Below, piece by piece: positions 1-8,778 of a stretch of 64,000 bases of DNA. Each line of letters opens with the position of its first letter. Positions within the stretch are counted from its first letter, which is position 1. The DNA lies in the NCBI GenBank assembly GCA_958428365.1, contig CAUAFT010000009.1, forward strand, positions 1 through 64,000. Reading direction: 5' to 3'. This DNA is from an uncultured Lachnospiraceae bacterium. Lineage in GTDB: Bacteria; Bacillota; Clostridia; Lachnospirales; Lachnospiraceae. The position numbers were made by a program, and so were the translations under genes. The notes below the pieces were generated by a model that saw only the letters and a list, made by a program, of their open reading frames with translations, was not told where the DNA came from and did not search any database.

Positions 1-53
1 GTACGGTGGTGTGAGAGGTCGGGAAGTTTATTTAAACTTCCCTCCTACTCGAT
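1..53 (+). mobile_element. 3' tail of a group II intron (domain VI), rest outside window
   Basis: The first 53 bases fold like a group II intron domain VI. A 10-bp perfect stem (21-30 with 33-42) is extended by GAG-AGG at 13-18 pairing with CCT-A-CTC at 44-50. This leaves A47 bulged in the place of the branch-point adenosine. The sequence then ends CTCGAT, so a 3'-terminal AY about six bases after the bulge fits the family rule. The preceding GTACGGT is typical of the 3' strand of domain V. The intron body and reverse transcriptase would lie upstream of the window on the plus strand. The fold is seen; the identity is inferred because domain V is incomplete. Confidence 0.6.
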
Positions 54-107
54 TGCACAATATTTACTTCCAGATCCAATCAGATTCCAGACTCTTAACA
101 AATTTTC

Positions 108-815
108 CTAGAACCAGCTGTTGAAATTCGTTCCGGTGCTGTAGCTGTTATAGCTGCCGCTCTTGTTGTAGGTCTCCGCTTCTCTGCCCGTATAATAATC
201 GATCAGGGAGGCTCTCAGGGAAACCTGATATCCATAAGAGCTATTTCCTTTGAACAGGGCTTCCACCTTGGACATATCGGCATTCTTAAATGTCTCCTCG
301 TCAATCTCCAATTTGTTATCGGAATTAATGGTAATTCCCACACTGTTTAAAGCGCTCTCATAGGAAGCCGTATTCATGATCATACTCTTCCTGTTATTGG
401 ATACGCCGCTGTTGATGGTGGATTCCGTATTCTCGATCACATCATTGTAATTATTTACGAATTTCTTCACTGCGTTGTAAATCTTAGTGGTATCATAATT
501 CTGTACGGTGTTTCCATCTTCGTCTTTGGAGGACACCTTTGTAAATACGGATTTGCTGCCTGTGGTCATCAAAGCGTCTGTCGCGCTTTTCAGGCTCTGG
601 GCGCTGTCCTCTGTCGCCGTCAGGGTCTTCTGTGTCACCGTATCCTTGGAACTGTCACTCTTTGAAGTAGATTTTTCCTGTGAATAATAGGCTTTCATCA
701 GCTTCTTATAGCTTCCGTTGCGAATGCTTGCCCACTGACTTAAAATCGAAGTTGTACTGCTTCCAAACAGACTGTTCACGCCGCTTAAATTATTCGAACC
801 AAATAATGTTGACAT
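108..815 (-). CDS. FliD C-terminal-like protein
   Basis: A 235-residue protein starting MSTLFGSNN, with ribosome site AAGGAGTGATGAT before the ATG. It is Ser/Thr/Asn rich without a signal peptide. The middle (about residues 110-190) resembles the C-terminal domain of the flagellar hook-associated protein FliD, with the phrase FVNNYNDVIE and the later 'L..VGI.I.....L.ID...F' pattern. Full FliD is normally 450 residues or more, so this is only a domain-sized relative. No hook or filament genes are nearby. A good promoter lies at 889-917. It could be a short filament-cap-like secreted protein or a remodelled remnant; its function is not established. Confidence 0.55.
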   Translation of the reverse strand: MSTLFGSNNLSGVNSLFGSSTTSILSQWASIRNGSYKKLMKAYYSQEKSTSKSDSSKDTVTQKTLTATEDSAQSLKSATDALMTTGSKSVFTKVSSKDEDGNTVQNYDTTKIYNAVKKFVNNYNDVIENTESTINSGVSNNRKSMIMNTASYESALNSVGITINSDNKLEIDEETFKNADMSKVEALFKGNSSYGYQVSLRASLIDYYTGREAETYNKSGSYNSYSTGTNFNSWF

Positions 816-888
816 ATCATCACTCCTTTGAAATCATATTTACATCCCTGTACTTTGTTTCCATTTTCCTGTTGTTCCTTATATCGAC

Positions 889-917
889 ATTATACACCCA
901 AAAATTAACATTTACAA
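889..917 (-). promoter_or_regulatory. Promoter of the FliD-like gene
   Basis: On the minus strand TTGTAA (912-917) and TATAAT (889-894) are separated by exactly 17 bp. They sit about 75 bp before the start at 815, so this gene is transcribed independently of ung. Confidence 0.7.
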
Positions 918-988
918 GCGTAAGCAATCATTTTTCAGTACCATTTTCCTACTTTTCATTACATCTTGCGTGTATTTTTTCATTTCTG

Positions 989-1666
989 TTATTTTCGATT
1001 CTCAATCTGCCAGTCAATTGGCTCGATTCCATTTTTCTCCAAAAAAGCATTCGCCTGACTGAAATGCCTGCAGCCAAAAAAACCACGGTACGCAGACAGC
1101 GGACTCGGATGGGGCGCTTTCAGGATCAGATGCTTCGGATTGGTCAGCATCGGGATCTTGCTCTGCGCCGGTCTGCCCCAGAGCATATAGACAATGGGAC
1201 GGTCCTGTGCGTTCACGGCATGGATGATGGCGTCGGTGAACTGCTCCCAGCCTCTTCCCTGATGGGAGTTCGCCTGATGCGCCCGCACCGTCAACACCGT
1301 ATTGAGCATCAACACACCCTGCTCTGCCCACTTGACCAGATAACCGTTGTCAGGGATCTCACAGCCCAGATCGTCCTGTAATTCTTTATAAATATTTTCC
1401 AGAGAAGGCGGTATCTCCACCTCCGGCTTCACGGAAAAACAAAGACCGTGCGCCTGCCCTGTATTGTGATATGGATCCTGCCCCAGGATCAGTACCTTCA
1501 CCTCACTTAACGGCGTCAGATGAAGGGCATTGAAAATATCGTCTGCCGGAGGATAGACCACAGCTCTGCTGTACTCCTCCCTCACAAATTGATACAGTTC
1601 CCGGTAATATGGCTTCTTAAATTCCTCCTGCAATGCAGGCAGCCAGTCATTTGTAATCATTGCCAT
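989..1666 (-). CDS. ung: Uracil-DNA glycosylase (family 1)
   Basis: Removes uracil from DNA as the first step of base excision repair. At 225 residues it has the normal family-1 length. The water-activating motif GQDPYHN is near residue 62 and the C-terminal HPSPLSAYRGFFGC loop near residue 187 inserts into the minor groove. The start at 1666 is set by AAGGAG lying inside the end of hisF, four bases away from its stop. It therefore looks translationally coupled as the last gene of hisH-hisF-ung. This operon pairing is unusual but the assignment is firm. Confidence 0.95.
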   Translation of the reverse strand: MAMITNDWLPALQEEFKKPYYRELYQFVREEYSRAVVYPPADDIFNALHLTPLSEVKVLILGQDPYHNTGQAHGLCFSVKPEVEIPPSLENIYKELQDDLGCEIPDNGYLVKWAEQGVLMLNTVLTVRAHQANSHQGRGWEQFTDAIIHAVNAQDRPIVYMLWGRPAQSKIPMLTNPKHLILKAPHPSPLSAYRGFFGCRHFSQANAFLEKNGIEPIDWQIENRK

Positions 1667-1670
1667 CTTC

Positions 1671-2432
1671 TCATCTCCTTACGGATACTCCCTGCTCTGC
1701 CAGGTAATTCTTCAAGTCCATGATCTCCAGTTCCTTATAGTGGAACAGGGACGCTGCCAACGCCGCATCCGCCTTTCCCTCCGTCAGAGCGTCATAGAAA
1801 TGCTTCTTCGTTCCGGCTCCTCCCGACGCGATGACCGGAACAGATACATTCTCCGCGATCTGACGCGTCAGCTCAATATCATATCCTGCCTTGGTTCCGT
1901 CGCAGTCCATACTGGTCAGCAATATCTCCCCGGCTCCCAGCCGGTCAGCTTTTATCGCCCACTCCACAGCGTTCAGACCCGTGTCGATCCTGCCACCGTT
2001 TTTATAGACATTCCAGCCGGAACCGTCTTCTCTTCTCCTTGCGTCGATCGCCACCACCACGCACTGGCTTCCGAACTTGTCAGCGGCAGCGCTGATAAGC
2101 CCCGGATCATTGATCGCTGAGGAATTGATGGATATCTTATCCGCTCCCTCTCTTAAAAGGACTCTGAAATCCTCCACGGTGCGGATCCCTCCGCCCACTG
2201 TAAATGGGATGAATACCTTTTGCGCCACCTTGCGTACCATCTCCACCACCGTGCCTCTGGCATCCGATGTGGCTGTGATATCCAAAAATACCACCTCGTC
2301 CGCTCCCGCCTTATCATAGGCAGCGGCAACCTCCACCGGGTCTCCGGCGTCTCTTAAATTGACAAAGTTGATTCCTTTTACGACCCTTCCGTTATTGACA
2401 TCCAGACAGGGAATGATCCTTTTCGTAAACAT
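1671..2432 (-). CDS. hisF: Imidazole glycerol phosphate synthase, cyclase subunit
   Basis: The (beta/alpha)8 cyclase that combines PRFAR with ammonia from HisH to give IGP and AICAR in histidine synthesis. At 253 residues it is full length. It begins [20 protein letters not shown], with the catalytic Asp in CLDV (about residue 11) and the second catalytic Asp in [15 protein letters not shown] (about residue 131). Its start overlaps the hisH stop by one base (TGATG), which favours equal production of the two subunits. The AICAR it releases feeds the transformylase encoded at 53.3 kb. No other histidine synthesis genes are adjacent. Confidence 0.96.
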   Translation of the reverse strand: MFTKRIIPCLDVNNGRVVKGINFVNLRDAGDPVEVAAAYDKAGADEVVFLDITATSDARGTVVEMVRKVAQKVFIPFTVGGGIRTVEDFRVLLREGADKISINSSAINDPGLISAAADKFGSQCVVVAIDARRREDGSGWNVYKNGGRIDTGLNAVEWAIKADRLGAGEILLTSMDCDGTKAGYDIELTRQIAENVSVPVIASGGAGTKKHFYDALTEGKADAALAASLFHYKELEIMDLKNYLAEQGVSVRR

Positions 2433-3052
2433 CAGCGCTCTCCTCCCTGTATTTTTGCAAAATTTTCCAGCATTTTCAATCCGATGGCACTGCTCTTTTC
2501 CGGATGGAACTGGCAGGCAAAGACATTGTCTTTTTCCACGGAAGCGTCGATCCTTGTGCTGTACTCCGTCGTCGCCTTTACGATATCCGGCTGCGCCGCC
2601 TTCAGATAATAGGAGTGGACAAAATATACATAGGGATTCTTCTGGATTCCTTCAAAGAGCCGTCCGCCGTTTTGCAGCTCCAGGGAATTCCAGCCTATAT
2701 GAGGTATCTTCAATCCCTCCTGATCCGGTATGCGAAGGATCTTTCCATCCAGAACGTGAAGTCCCTCCACTCCCGGACTCTCCTCGCTCTCCTCAAATAA
2801 AAGCTGCAGTCCCAGGCAGATTCCAAGGAACGGGGTCCTTTTCTCCACCACCTCGTGGATCACCCTGTCCAGCTCATACTTTTTCAGATTCTGCATGGCG
2901 TCGGAAAAAGCCCCCACCCCCGGCAGGATCACCTTGTCCGCCTCCAGGATGGTCTTAAAATCTCTGGTGATGACACTCTCCTGTCCCAGGGCGAGCAATG
3001 CCTTTTCCACACTCTTTAAATTTCCTGCGTCATAATCGATGATTGCTATCAT
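2432..3052 (-). CDS. hisH: Imidazole glycerol phosphate synthase, glutaminase subunit
   Basis: Class I glutamine amidotransferase that supplies ammonia to HisF. It is 206 residues long. The nucleophile Cys lies in [14 protein letters not shown] (about residue 80) and the His-x-Glu of the triad in CQFHPEKSS near residue 181. N-terminal [18 protein letters not shown] is typical. It is the first gene of the hisHF-ung unit and follows the large unknown gene ending at 3061 by eight bases, so it may be transcribed with that gene too. Confidence 0.96.
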   Translation of the reverse strand: MIAIIDYDAGNLKSVEKALLALGQESVITRDFKTILEADKVILPGVGAFSDAMQNLKKYELDRVIHEVVEKRTPFLGICLGLQLLFEESEESPGVEGLHVLDGKILRIPDQEGLKIPHIGWNSLELQNGGRLFEGIQKNPYVYFVHSYYLKAAQPDIVKATTEYSTRIDASVEKDNVFACQFHPEKSSAIGLKMLENFAKIQGGER

Positions 3053-3060
3053 GTTCCTAC

Positions 3061-4689
3061 CTACTCCAAATTCATTGCACTGATCTTTTTCTCGATCTGT
3101 CTGCTGTAATCTTCCCGGTCTCTGATGCTGTATAGCTCTTTTGCCTCTTCCTCTGTCATTCCAAACTGATTGTCCAGAGCCTCCGTCAACTGCGTTTTCA
3201 GCTTATTCATCTCAGATTCCAGACCATACTTCTGTGCCGTTGCAAGATTGCTGTCACAGCGTCCGATTCCTCTTATCAGTGCATCCAAAGCCATACTGTA
3301 CTTATTCTCGCTCATCATCACAAGATATGCGTTATACTGCTCCTGTACCAGAGCCATGGCTTCCACTTTTTCATAGAGATCCTGTTCACTGTCCTTTAAT
3401 TCCAGACCGCTTAATTCTCCGTAAGCCTTTACATAATCTCCCGTCTCCATCGCCTGCTTGGCAGTATCTATGTAGGAGGATCTTCCTGTTCCTTTGATGG
3501 TCAAAAGCACTAATAAGAGAATGGAAAATGCCATTAAAAAGATCAGTATCACCGGCACTCTCGGAAGCGGCGGTGTATTATCGACCTCCTTTGGTGGCTT
3601 CGGCTCTTTTACCTTTTTCTCCCGCTTCTTCCTCTCTTTTTTCTCCTTCGGCTTCTTTTCCTTTTTTTCTTTTTTATCCTTTTTCTTCTTTCTGCCCTTT
3701 TTTCCCTCGGCTTCTTTTGAGGCATTCTCCTGCTCTGCGGCTTCCAGTTCTTTTAATATCTGCAGGTTCTCCTCCGATATATTCTCCAGATCCTCCGCTT
3801 CGGGAACAACTACGTTCTCCGTACTCTCCTGACTCTCGTCCTCCCCGAAAAGCGCGGAAGAAAGTTTTGCAAAGAATCCTTTTTTCTCTTTCTTCTTTTT
3901 TTTCTTTCCCTTTTTTTCCCTGGCTTCATTCCCGGACGGCTTCGCCTCCTCCTGCATGATTCCGGTAAAACCATCTCCGTCGATGGTATCCACCATGAGA
4001 TCTCCCAGAGAGGATCCTTCCAGTTCCATATTTTCTTCATCCGCTTTTAGAAGATCGCCGATCTCAGAAAGTTCCCCGTCGTCGTCCAGTCCGCTTAACA
4101 GGTTTAGAAGGTCGTCGTCTCCATTCTCGCCCTCCGGCATCAGTTCTTCTGAAGCAAACTCCGGCTGTTGTCCGTCCTCTCCACCTTCTAAGAGTTCTTC
4201 AAAAAGCGGGGCTTCCTCTCCATCTCCCGTTTCACTATTTTCCAGCGTCCCTTCTGAAAGCTCTCCTGCCGGAATTGAAGGCTCCCGATCCGCCTCTGCC
4301 TGCTTAACGTCCGTCTCCGTCTTTTTCTCCCCTGAGGCGCCGGATACGATGCCCTCCAGGTTTTCAAAGAAATCCTCATCATCTACAGCTCCTCTGTCTA
4401 AATCATCTCCCTTTTCTGCCTCCAGTTCCAATTCAAACTGCTGCAAAAAATCATCCGTATCCTCCTGATACAGCTCTCCTTCAAATTCCCGCAGAAATTC
4501 GTTCTCTCTTCTCTGCTCTTCCGCTTTTTTTCTTCTCTGCTCTCTCTTATATTCCTGCTCCCGCTCAAATCGGCGAAACGCCTCGTCCGCATCCTCAAAA
4601 GCGTCGTCCGTCTTCGGACTTTTTCCCGCCATATTTGAATTATTGATACTGTTTAAAAGGCTGTCTAAGTAATCTTCTGTATTTCCCAC
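3061..4689 (-). CDS. Acidic/lysine-rich single-pass membrane protein, unknown
   Basis: I choose the GTG at 4689 (MGNTEDYLDSLL..., 542 residues) rather than the upstream ATG at 4749. GAGAGG lies nine bases before the GTG, and the upstream ATG falls beside a 10-bp hairpin (4717-4741). The N-terminal two thirds is very acidic and Glu-rich with charged coiled-coil stretches. It is followed by a lysine-rich block (KKKKKEKKG, KEKKEKKPKEKKERKK), one transmembrane segment (PVILIFLMAFSILLLVLL, about residues 377-394), then about 150 helical residues. The layout suggests a long cytoplasmic tail and a small extracytoplasmic domain. No family is recognised. It lies between cheV and hisH. Confidence 0.6.
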   Translation of the reverse strand: MGNTEDYLDSLLNSINNSNMAGKSPKTDDAFEDADEAFRRFEREQEYKREQRRKKAEEQRRENEFLREFEGELYQEDTDDFLQQFELELEAEKGDDLDRGAVDDEDFFENLEGIVSGASGEKKTETDVKQAEADREPSIPAGELSEGTLENSETGDGEEAPLFEELLEGGEDGQQPEFASEELMPEGENGDDDLLNLLSGLDDDGELSEIGDLLKADEENMELEGSSLGDLMVDTIDGDGFTGIMQEEAKPSGNEAREKKGKKKKKKEKKGFFAKLSSALFGEDESQESTENVVVPEAEDLENISEENLQILKELEAAEQENASKEAEGKKGRKKKKDKKEKKEKKPKEKKERKKREKKVKEPKPPKEVDNTPPLPRVPVILIFLMAFSILLLVLLTIKGTGRSSYIDTAKQAMETGDYVKAYGELSGLELKDSEQDLYEKVEAMALVQEQYNAYLVMMSENKYSMALDALIRGIGRCDSNLATAQKYGLESEMNKLKTQLTEALDNQFGMTEEEAKELYSIRDREDYSRQIEKKISAMNLE

Positions 4690-4716
4690 CAGGCCGCACC
4701 TCTCTATACTTATTAA

Positions 4717-4741
4717 GGGATGTGATACACAATCACATCCC
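4717..4741 (-). other. Hairpin between cheV and the acidic membrane protein
   Basis: A perfect 10-bp stem (4717-4726 with 4732-4741) with a 5-base loop, just downstream of cheV. On the minus strand it is followed by TTAATAAGT rather than a strong T tract. It may be a weak terminator or mRNA stabiliser. Confidence 0.45.
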
Positions 4742-4770
4742 TCTTTCATTCTCTGTCTCTTATGGAATTA

Positions 4771-5679
4771 CTATCTGGACTGATCGATCAAACGGTCGAT
4801 AGCTTCTACTAAATGACCTATCTCTGGTTTTGTCAACTGTGCATCGGCTCCCAGGGCCTCGCCTTTTCTTCTCATTTCCTCGTTTACCAGAGATGAGAAA
4901 ATAACTACCGGGATCGCACGCAGTTCCTCGTCTTCTTTCACCAGCTTTGTCAGGCGGTGTCCGTCCATCAACGGCATCTCAATATCGGTGATGATACAAT
5001 GTATCTTCTCCAATACGGTTCCTTCCTTCTGAAATTCCACGATCTTATCCCAGGCTTCCTGTCCGTTCATTGTGATGATCAGATTGGAATAACCCGACTT
5101 TTTCAGACAGTCTGTAATCAGCTTACTGAGCAGTGGGGAATCCTCTGCGATCAGAATCGGAGAATCACAGCGTTCTCTCTCTCCCAATTCCTCAATATCA
5201 GACACTTTTAATCCGGTCTCCGGACTGATATCTGTTACGATCTTCTCGAAGTCCAGAATGACAACCAGCTTGTCCTCTAATTTAATTACTCCGGTTGATA
5301 CTCCATTATGCTCTGCGTTGAGTGTGGAGTCCGGTTTGATGATATCTGCCCAGGACACTCTGTGGATTCCAATCACCTCATCCACATGAAACGCAATATT
5401 TAACTTATTAAAATTAGTAATAATAAACAGTCCCTTATCATCTATGGAATCATTCGCAAGTCCAAGACAATTCTTCAGATTGATCACCGTGATCATAATA
5501 TCACGCGGCATGAAAATCCCTTCCACACTTGGATGTGCGTTTGGAATCGGTGTAACCGGTTGATAAGATAAGATCTCACGAATCTTGGCAACGTTAATGC
5601 CGTAATGATTGTCACCCAGAGTAAACTCCAACACTTCCAGCTCGTTAGTTCCATTCTCTAATAGAATATTTGTATCCAT
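4771..5679 (-). CDS. cheV: Chemotaxis coupling/adaptation protein CheV
   Basis: Fusion of a CheW-like scaffold (about residues 1-155, starting LEVLEFTLGDNHYGINVAKIR) and a response-regulator receiver (about 165-300). The phosphoacceptor Asp lies in CIITDIEMPLMDG and the conserved Lys in LTKPE. CheV couples chemoreceptors to the kinase CheA and tunes adaptation. The start is placed at 5679 because AGGAGG lies nine bases upstream; the longer reading would add nine residues across the ribosome site. No other chemotaxis genes are in the window, so it acts with distant partners. The promoter region holds an odd palindrome (5718-5744). Confidence 0.92.
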   Translation of the reverse strand: MDTNILLENGTNELEVLEFTLGDNHYGINVAKIREILSYQPVTPIPNAHPSVEGIFMPRDIMITVINLKNCLGLANDSIDDKGLFIITNFNKLNIAFHVDEVIGIHRVSWADIIKPDSTLNAEHNGVSTGVIKLEDKLVVILDFEKIVTDISPETGLKVSDIEELGERERCDSPILIAEDSPLLSKLITDCLKKSGYSNLIITMNGQEAWDKIVEFQKEGTVLEKIHCIITDIEMPLMDGHRLTKLVKEDEELRAIPVVIFSSLVNEEMRRKGEALGADAQLTKPEIGHLVEAIDRLIDQSR

Positions 5680-5717
5680 ATCCGTTCTCCTCCTGAGTCG
5701 TTCCATATGCTGTCTTT

Positions 5718-5744
5718 ATTATAGCAAACATTCAGATTGTTTGC
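5718..5744 (-). promoter_or_regulatory. cheV promoter with abutting inverted repeat
   Basis: On the minus strand a perfect TATAAT (5718-5723) is directly preceded by a perfect 7-bp inverted repeat, GCAAACA-N7-TGTTTGC (5724-5744). The repeat fills the spacer and covers the -35 position, where no TTGACA is present. This arrangement suggests a regulator-binding site rather than a constitutive promoter. Confidence 0.5.
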
Positions 5745-5789
5745 ACGATATTTTGCGGAAAAACTTGTATTTTTTCAATTTTTCGACAA

Positions 5790-6494
5790 TTATTGCAGCG
5801 TGACCGTACTTGTGGACGCTCCATCCAGTACTTTCAGCCCCAGGGATTCTATATTGCTCACGTTTTCCTCCTCCGTCTCAAACAAGAGCACACAGTCCTG
5901 AGCACTTCCCTGGGCGATGGTTCCCTGATAGGTGCTTAAATCGTTCAACAAGATACTGGTCTGAGCCGCCACCTCTTTCTCTCCATTGATCAGTACACGA
6001 AAATTCAGATCCTTGGAAAGCATATCGCAGTTCACATCCTGCCCCTCCGCTTCCAGATTGATATGTACCACCAGATAAGTCTTTCCGCTGGTGGCGTTCA
6101 TAGCAAAATAATCTGCCTCCACATAAGAACTTGTCACATCGTATCTTGCAAAGGAAGCCTTCAGACCGCTCTCTAACTGCAAAGCCTGGTTCAAAGAGAC
6201 TGTCTCGGTCTTATCCGTATCTGCCTGTCCGCTCTGGCTCGTCTTACTCTCTTCCTTCTTTTCTTCCTGATCCTGAGAGCCGTCCGTCTCTTCTTCCTCT
6301 TCCTGAATCGTTTCCGGCTCCACCTTCAAAAGCCCTTCTTCCTGGCTTCCGTTATATTTTGTCACGACATGCGCCGCATAATCTGCAATCCTGCTCTGAT
6401 CCTCTTCTGTCAGATCATATGCTTCCTCACATCCGGTAAAAAGAAGCATCGCCCCACACATGAGTACACAGATCATTCCCTTTTTCCGTCCCAT
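5790..6494 (-). CDS. Lipoprotein, DUF4352-like telokinin fold possible
   Basis: Start at 6494 (MGRKKGMICVLMCGAMLLFTGC), chosen because AAGGAG lies about six bases before it; a longer reading adds 21 implausible residues. The lipobox LFTGC puts the mature Cys at about residue 22. A Glu/Gln/Ser-rich linker (about residues 65-105) tethers a C-terminal beta-rich domain (about 110-234) with text such as 'YFAMNATSGKTYLVVHINLEAEG' split across strands, which resembles DUF4352-type extracellular domains. It follows the two-component genes by about 60 bases in the same direction, so it may be part of their regulon or their input arm. Function unknown. Confidence 0.6.
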   Translation of the reverse strand: MGRKKGMICVLMCGAMLLFTGCEEAYDLTEEDQSRIADYAAHVVTKYNGSQEEGLLKVEPETIQEEEEETDGSQDQEEKKEESKTSQSGQADTDKTETVSLNQALQLESGLKASFARYDVTSSYVEADYFAMNATSGKTYLVVHINLEAEGQDVNCDMLSKDLNFRVLINGEKEVAAQTSILLNDLSTYQGTIAQGSAQDCVLLFETEEENVSNIESLGLKVLDGASTSTVTLQ

Positions 6495-6553
6495 GATCTT
6501 CTCCTTAAAATCTTTTCCTCTAATTGTGATGTTAACAGATTTTTTCCAACATA

Positions 6554-8041
6554 TCAACCATTATTTGAACTGGTATCCAATTCAAACCAAAATTCCACAC
6601 CGTTTTGGTGATTGCACACTCCGCACTCCCGATGGAAGGAATCCATGATGGCTTTTACGATAGAAAGACCGATGCCGCTTCCGCCGTATTCTCTGGTTCT
6701 CGCCTTGTCCACCTTATAAAATTTATCCCAGATATTCTCCACGTCCTCCTGCGGGATCTGTTTTCCCGTGTTGAAAACGCTGACTCTGACACAGTCCTCC
6801 TTCTGCGTGTAACGCACGTCGATATGCTTCTCAAAATCCGCATGGTTCATGGCGTTGCTTAAGTAGTTCGTGAGAACCTCCTCCACCTTAAATTCGTCCG
6901 CCCAGACATAGATCTCCTCCTGGGGATAGGAAATCGTGATCTCCTTTTGCCGCAGCATGATCCCTATGGAATTAACAAGCCCCCGGATCAGCTCCGTCAG
7001 ATCAAATCGTTCCATAGTGACAGCGTCATTGCCAAATTCCAACTGATTCAGAGTCAACAGTTTTTTCACCATCTGATTCATCTTATCCGCTTCATCCATA
7101 ATCACTTCGCAATAGAACTCCCGGCTTTCCTCATCGTCGTTGATGCACTCTTGCAGCCCTTCCGCATAGCCCTGGATCAATGCCAGCGGCGTCTTTAATT
7201 CATGGGAGACATTGGAGAGGAACTCCGTTCGCATCCTGTCGATCTCTTCCTTTTGTTCAATATCCTTTTTCAGCTCATTGTTGGCGCTTTTTAATTCTGA
7301 AATGGTCTCTTCCAGCGTGGAGGACAGCATATTCATATGTTCCCCCAGCTCATCCAGCTCATTGCGTCTGCGGCTAGGCTGGTATTTAGCGTTGAAGTCT
7401 AAGTCTGTCATCTTCTTTGAGATCTCTGTAAGATGCAGGATCGGCTTTACAATTTTGCGGCTGACAAAAACGGCTATGACAGCGCAGAAGATCGCGGCTA
7501 CCACCACAACATATGCCAGAAATTCATTGGCAATCAGCACGCTTTCCTTGATACTCTCCAAAGCTGTGCGCATCAGGATCAGATTGCCGTTTTCCAGTGT
7601 TCCCCACAACGCCAGATAGTCGGCTTCCAATCTCTCGTCATTCTGTTTTTCCATAATGTAATCATCCGTTGCCTTGATGACCTCGGAATTTTGTTTCTTT
7701 GCACTGTCATAAAGTGCCCCGTAAAACTGCTGCTTTAATTTATCCGTATCTCCGGTGGAGGAGCGTACCACCTCCGCATTGGGGCTTATCACCAGAATGG
7801 AAATATTGCCGTTGGCACAGATTTTTTCAAAGGTGATATCAAAATCCTCGCTGTCGAAGGTCCCCTCTTCTACGGCTTTGTCAATGGTATGAAAGCCGCT
7901 TAACAGCGCCTTCTGCTTATTCACCATATAGAAGGATTCCAGAAATGTATTATTCAAAAACCAGCACAGTAAAACTGTGCCGGTCACTAAGCCAATCATG
8001 GCAAATGCAATATTGGTCGTAATGGAATATTTTTTCTTCAT
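6554..8041 (-). CDS. Sensor histidine kinase (HAMP, HisKA, HATPase)
   Basis: A 495-residue membrane kinase. It has a transmembrane helix at about 9-31, an extracytoplasmic sensor loop, a second helix at about 170-192, HAMP at about 193-245, and a HisKA domain with the phosphorylated His in SHELKTPLALIQGYAEGL. The ATPase domain shows the N box NYLSNAMNHAD and the G box GGSGIGLSIVKAI. It autophosphorylates and passes phosphate to the regulator encoded immediately upstream, whose stop is eight bases from this start (ribosome site GGGAGA). The signal is unknown. Confidence 0.92.
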   Translation of the reverse strand: MKKKYSITTNIAFAMIGLVTGTVLLCWFLNNTFLESFYMVNKQKALLSGFHTIDKAVEEGTFDSEDFDITFEKICANGNISILVISPNAEVVRSSTGDTDKLKQQFYGALYDSAKKQNSEVIKATDDYIMEKQNDERLEADYLALWGTLENGNLILMRTALESIKESVLIANEFLAYVVVVAAIFCAVIAVFVSRKIVKPILHLTEISKKMTDLDFNAKYQPSRRRNELDELGEHMNMLSSTLEETISELKSANNELKKDIEQKEEIDRMRTEFLSNVSHELKTPLALIQGYAEGLQECINDDEESREFYCEVIMDEADKMNQMVKKLLTLNQLEFGNDAVTMERFDLTELIRGLVNSIGIMLRQKEITISYPQEEIYVWADEFKVEEVLTNYLSNAMNHADFEKHIDVRYTQKEDCVRVSVFNTGKQIPQEDVENIWDKFYKVDKARTREYGGSGIGLSIVKAIMDSFHRECGVCNHQNGVEFWFELDTSSNNG

Positions 8042-8049
8042 ATGTCTCC

Positions 8050-8724
8050 CTATTTTTCCAGCTTATAGCCCATGCCCCAGATGGTCTTGATATACTCGCC
8101 CTTGTCGCCCATCTTACTGCGGAGCTTTTTCACATGGGTGTCGATGGTTCTCGCGTCTCCAAAATAATCGTAGTTCCATACATTGTTGAGAATCTTCTCT
8201 CTGGAAAGTGCGATCCCCGCATTCTCCACAAAATAGGTCAGAAGTTCAAATTCTTTATAGCTCAGTTCCACAGGTTTTCCATCCACAGTGACCTGATGCG
8301 CCGCCTTGTCCACAAGGATCCCCTCGAAAGAAAGAACCTCTTCCGGATTGTATTTATTGGATCTGCGCAGGATCGCTTCCACTCTTGCCACGAGAATTTT
8401 CGGGCTGAAGGGCTTGGAAATATACTCGTCCACTCCCAGCTCAAATCCTAAGAGTTCATCGCTCTCGGCTCCTTTTGCCGTCAACATGATGATCGGCACC
8501 TTGGAATTCTCCCGAATCTCCCGGCAGACTTCCCAGCCGTTGAGCTTCGGCATCATCACATCCAGAATCACCAGCGCAATATCCTTATCTTCATAAAAAA
8601 TATCCAGAGCCTCTTCTCCATCCGCTGCTTCCAGGACTTCAAAATCCTTCTTCACCAAAAAGTCTCTGACCAGCTTGCGCATGCGGCTCTCATCATCTAC
8701 CACTAAAATCTTCAACTGTTCCAT
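8050..8724 (-). CDS. OmpR/PhoB-family response regulator
   Basis: Start at 8724 (MEQLKILVVDDE), set by AGGAGG seven bases upstream; an upstream ATG would add ten residues across that site. The receiver (about 1-118) has DDE, phosphoacceptor Asp in LVILDVMMPKLNG and Lys in ISKPFSP. The winged-helix DNA-binding domain (about 130-224) has SYKEFELLTYFVENAG and RTIDTHVKKLRSKMG. It forms a two-component pair with the kinase that follows. The lipoprotein downstream is a candidate target or partner. PhoP-like by overall form, but the sequence alone does not show that it is PhoP. Confidence 0.94.
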   Translation of the reverse strand: MEQLKILVVDDESRMRKLVRDFLVKKDFEVLEAADGEEALDIFYEDKDIALVILDVMMPKLNGWEVCREIRENSKVPIIMLTAKGAESDELLGFELGVDEYISKPFSPKILVARVEAILRRSNKYNPEEVLSFEGILVDKAAHQVTVDGKPVELSYKEFELLTYFVENAGIALSREKILNNVWNYDYFGDARTIDTHVKKLRSKMGDKGEYIKTIWGMGYKLEK

Positions 8725-8778
8725 GACACTGCCTCCTGAGATTATTATAGGCAATAAATATGTTAAAATTGTGAAACC

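Noticed and set aside
680..1381. Plus-strand 233-residue frame across ung
   Set aside because: It spans a promoter and the antisense of ung, with no recognisable content.
3141..4468. Several plus-strand frames rich in Ser, Phe and Pro
   Set aside because: They are complements of the Glu/Lys-rich membrane-protein gene and lack ribosome sites.
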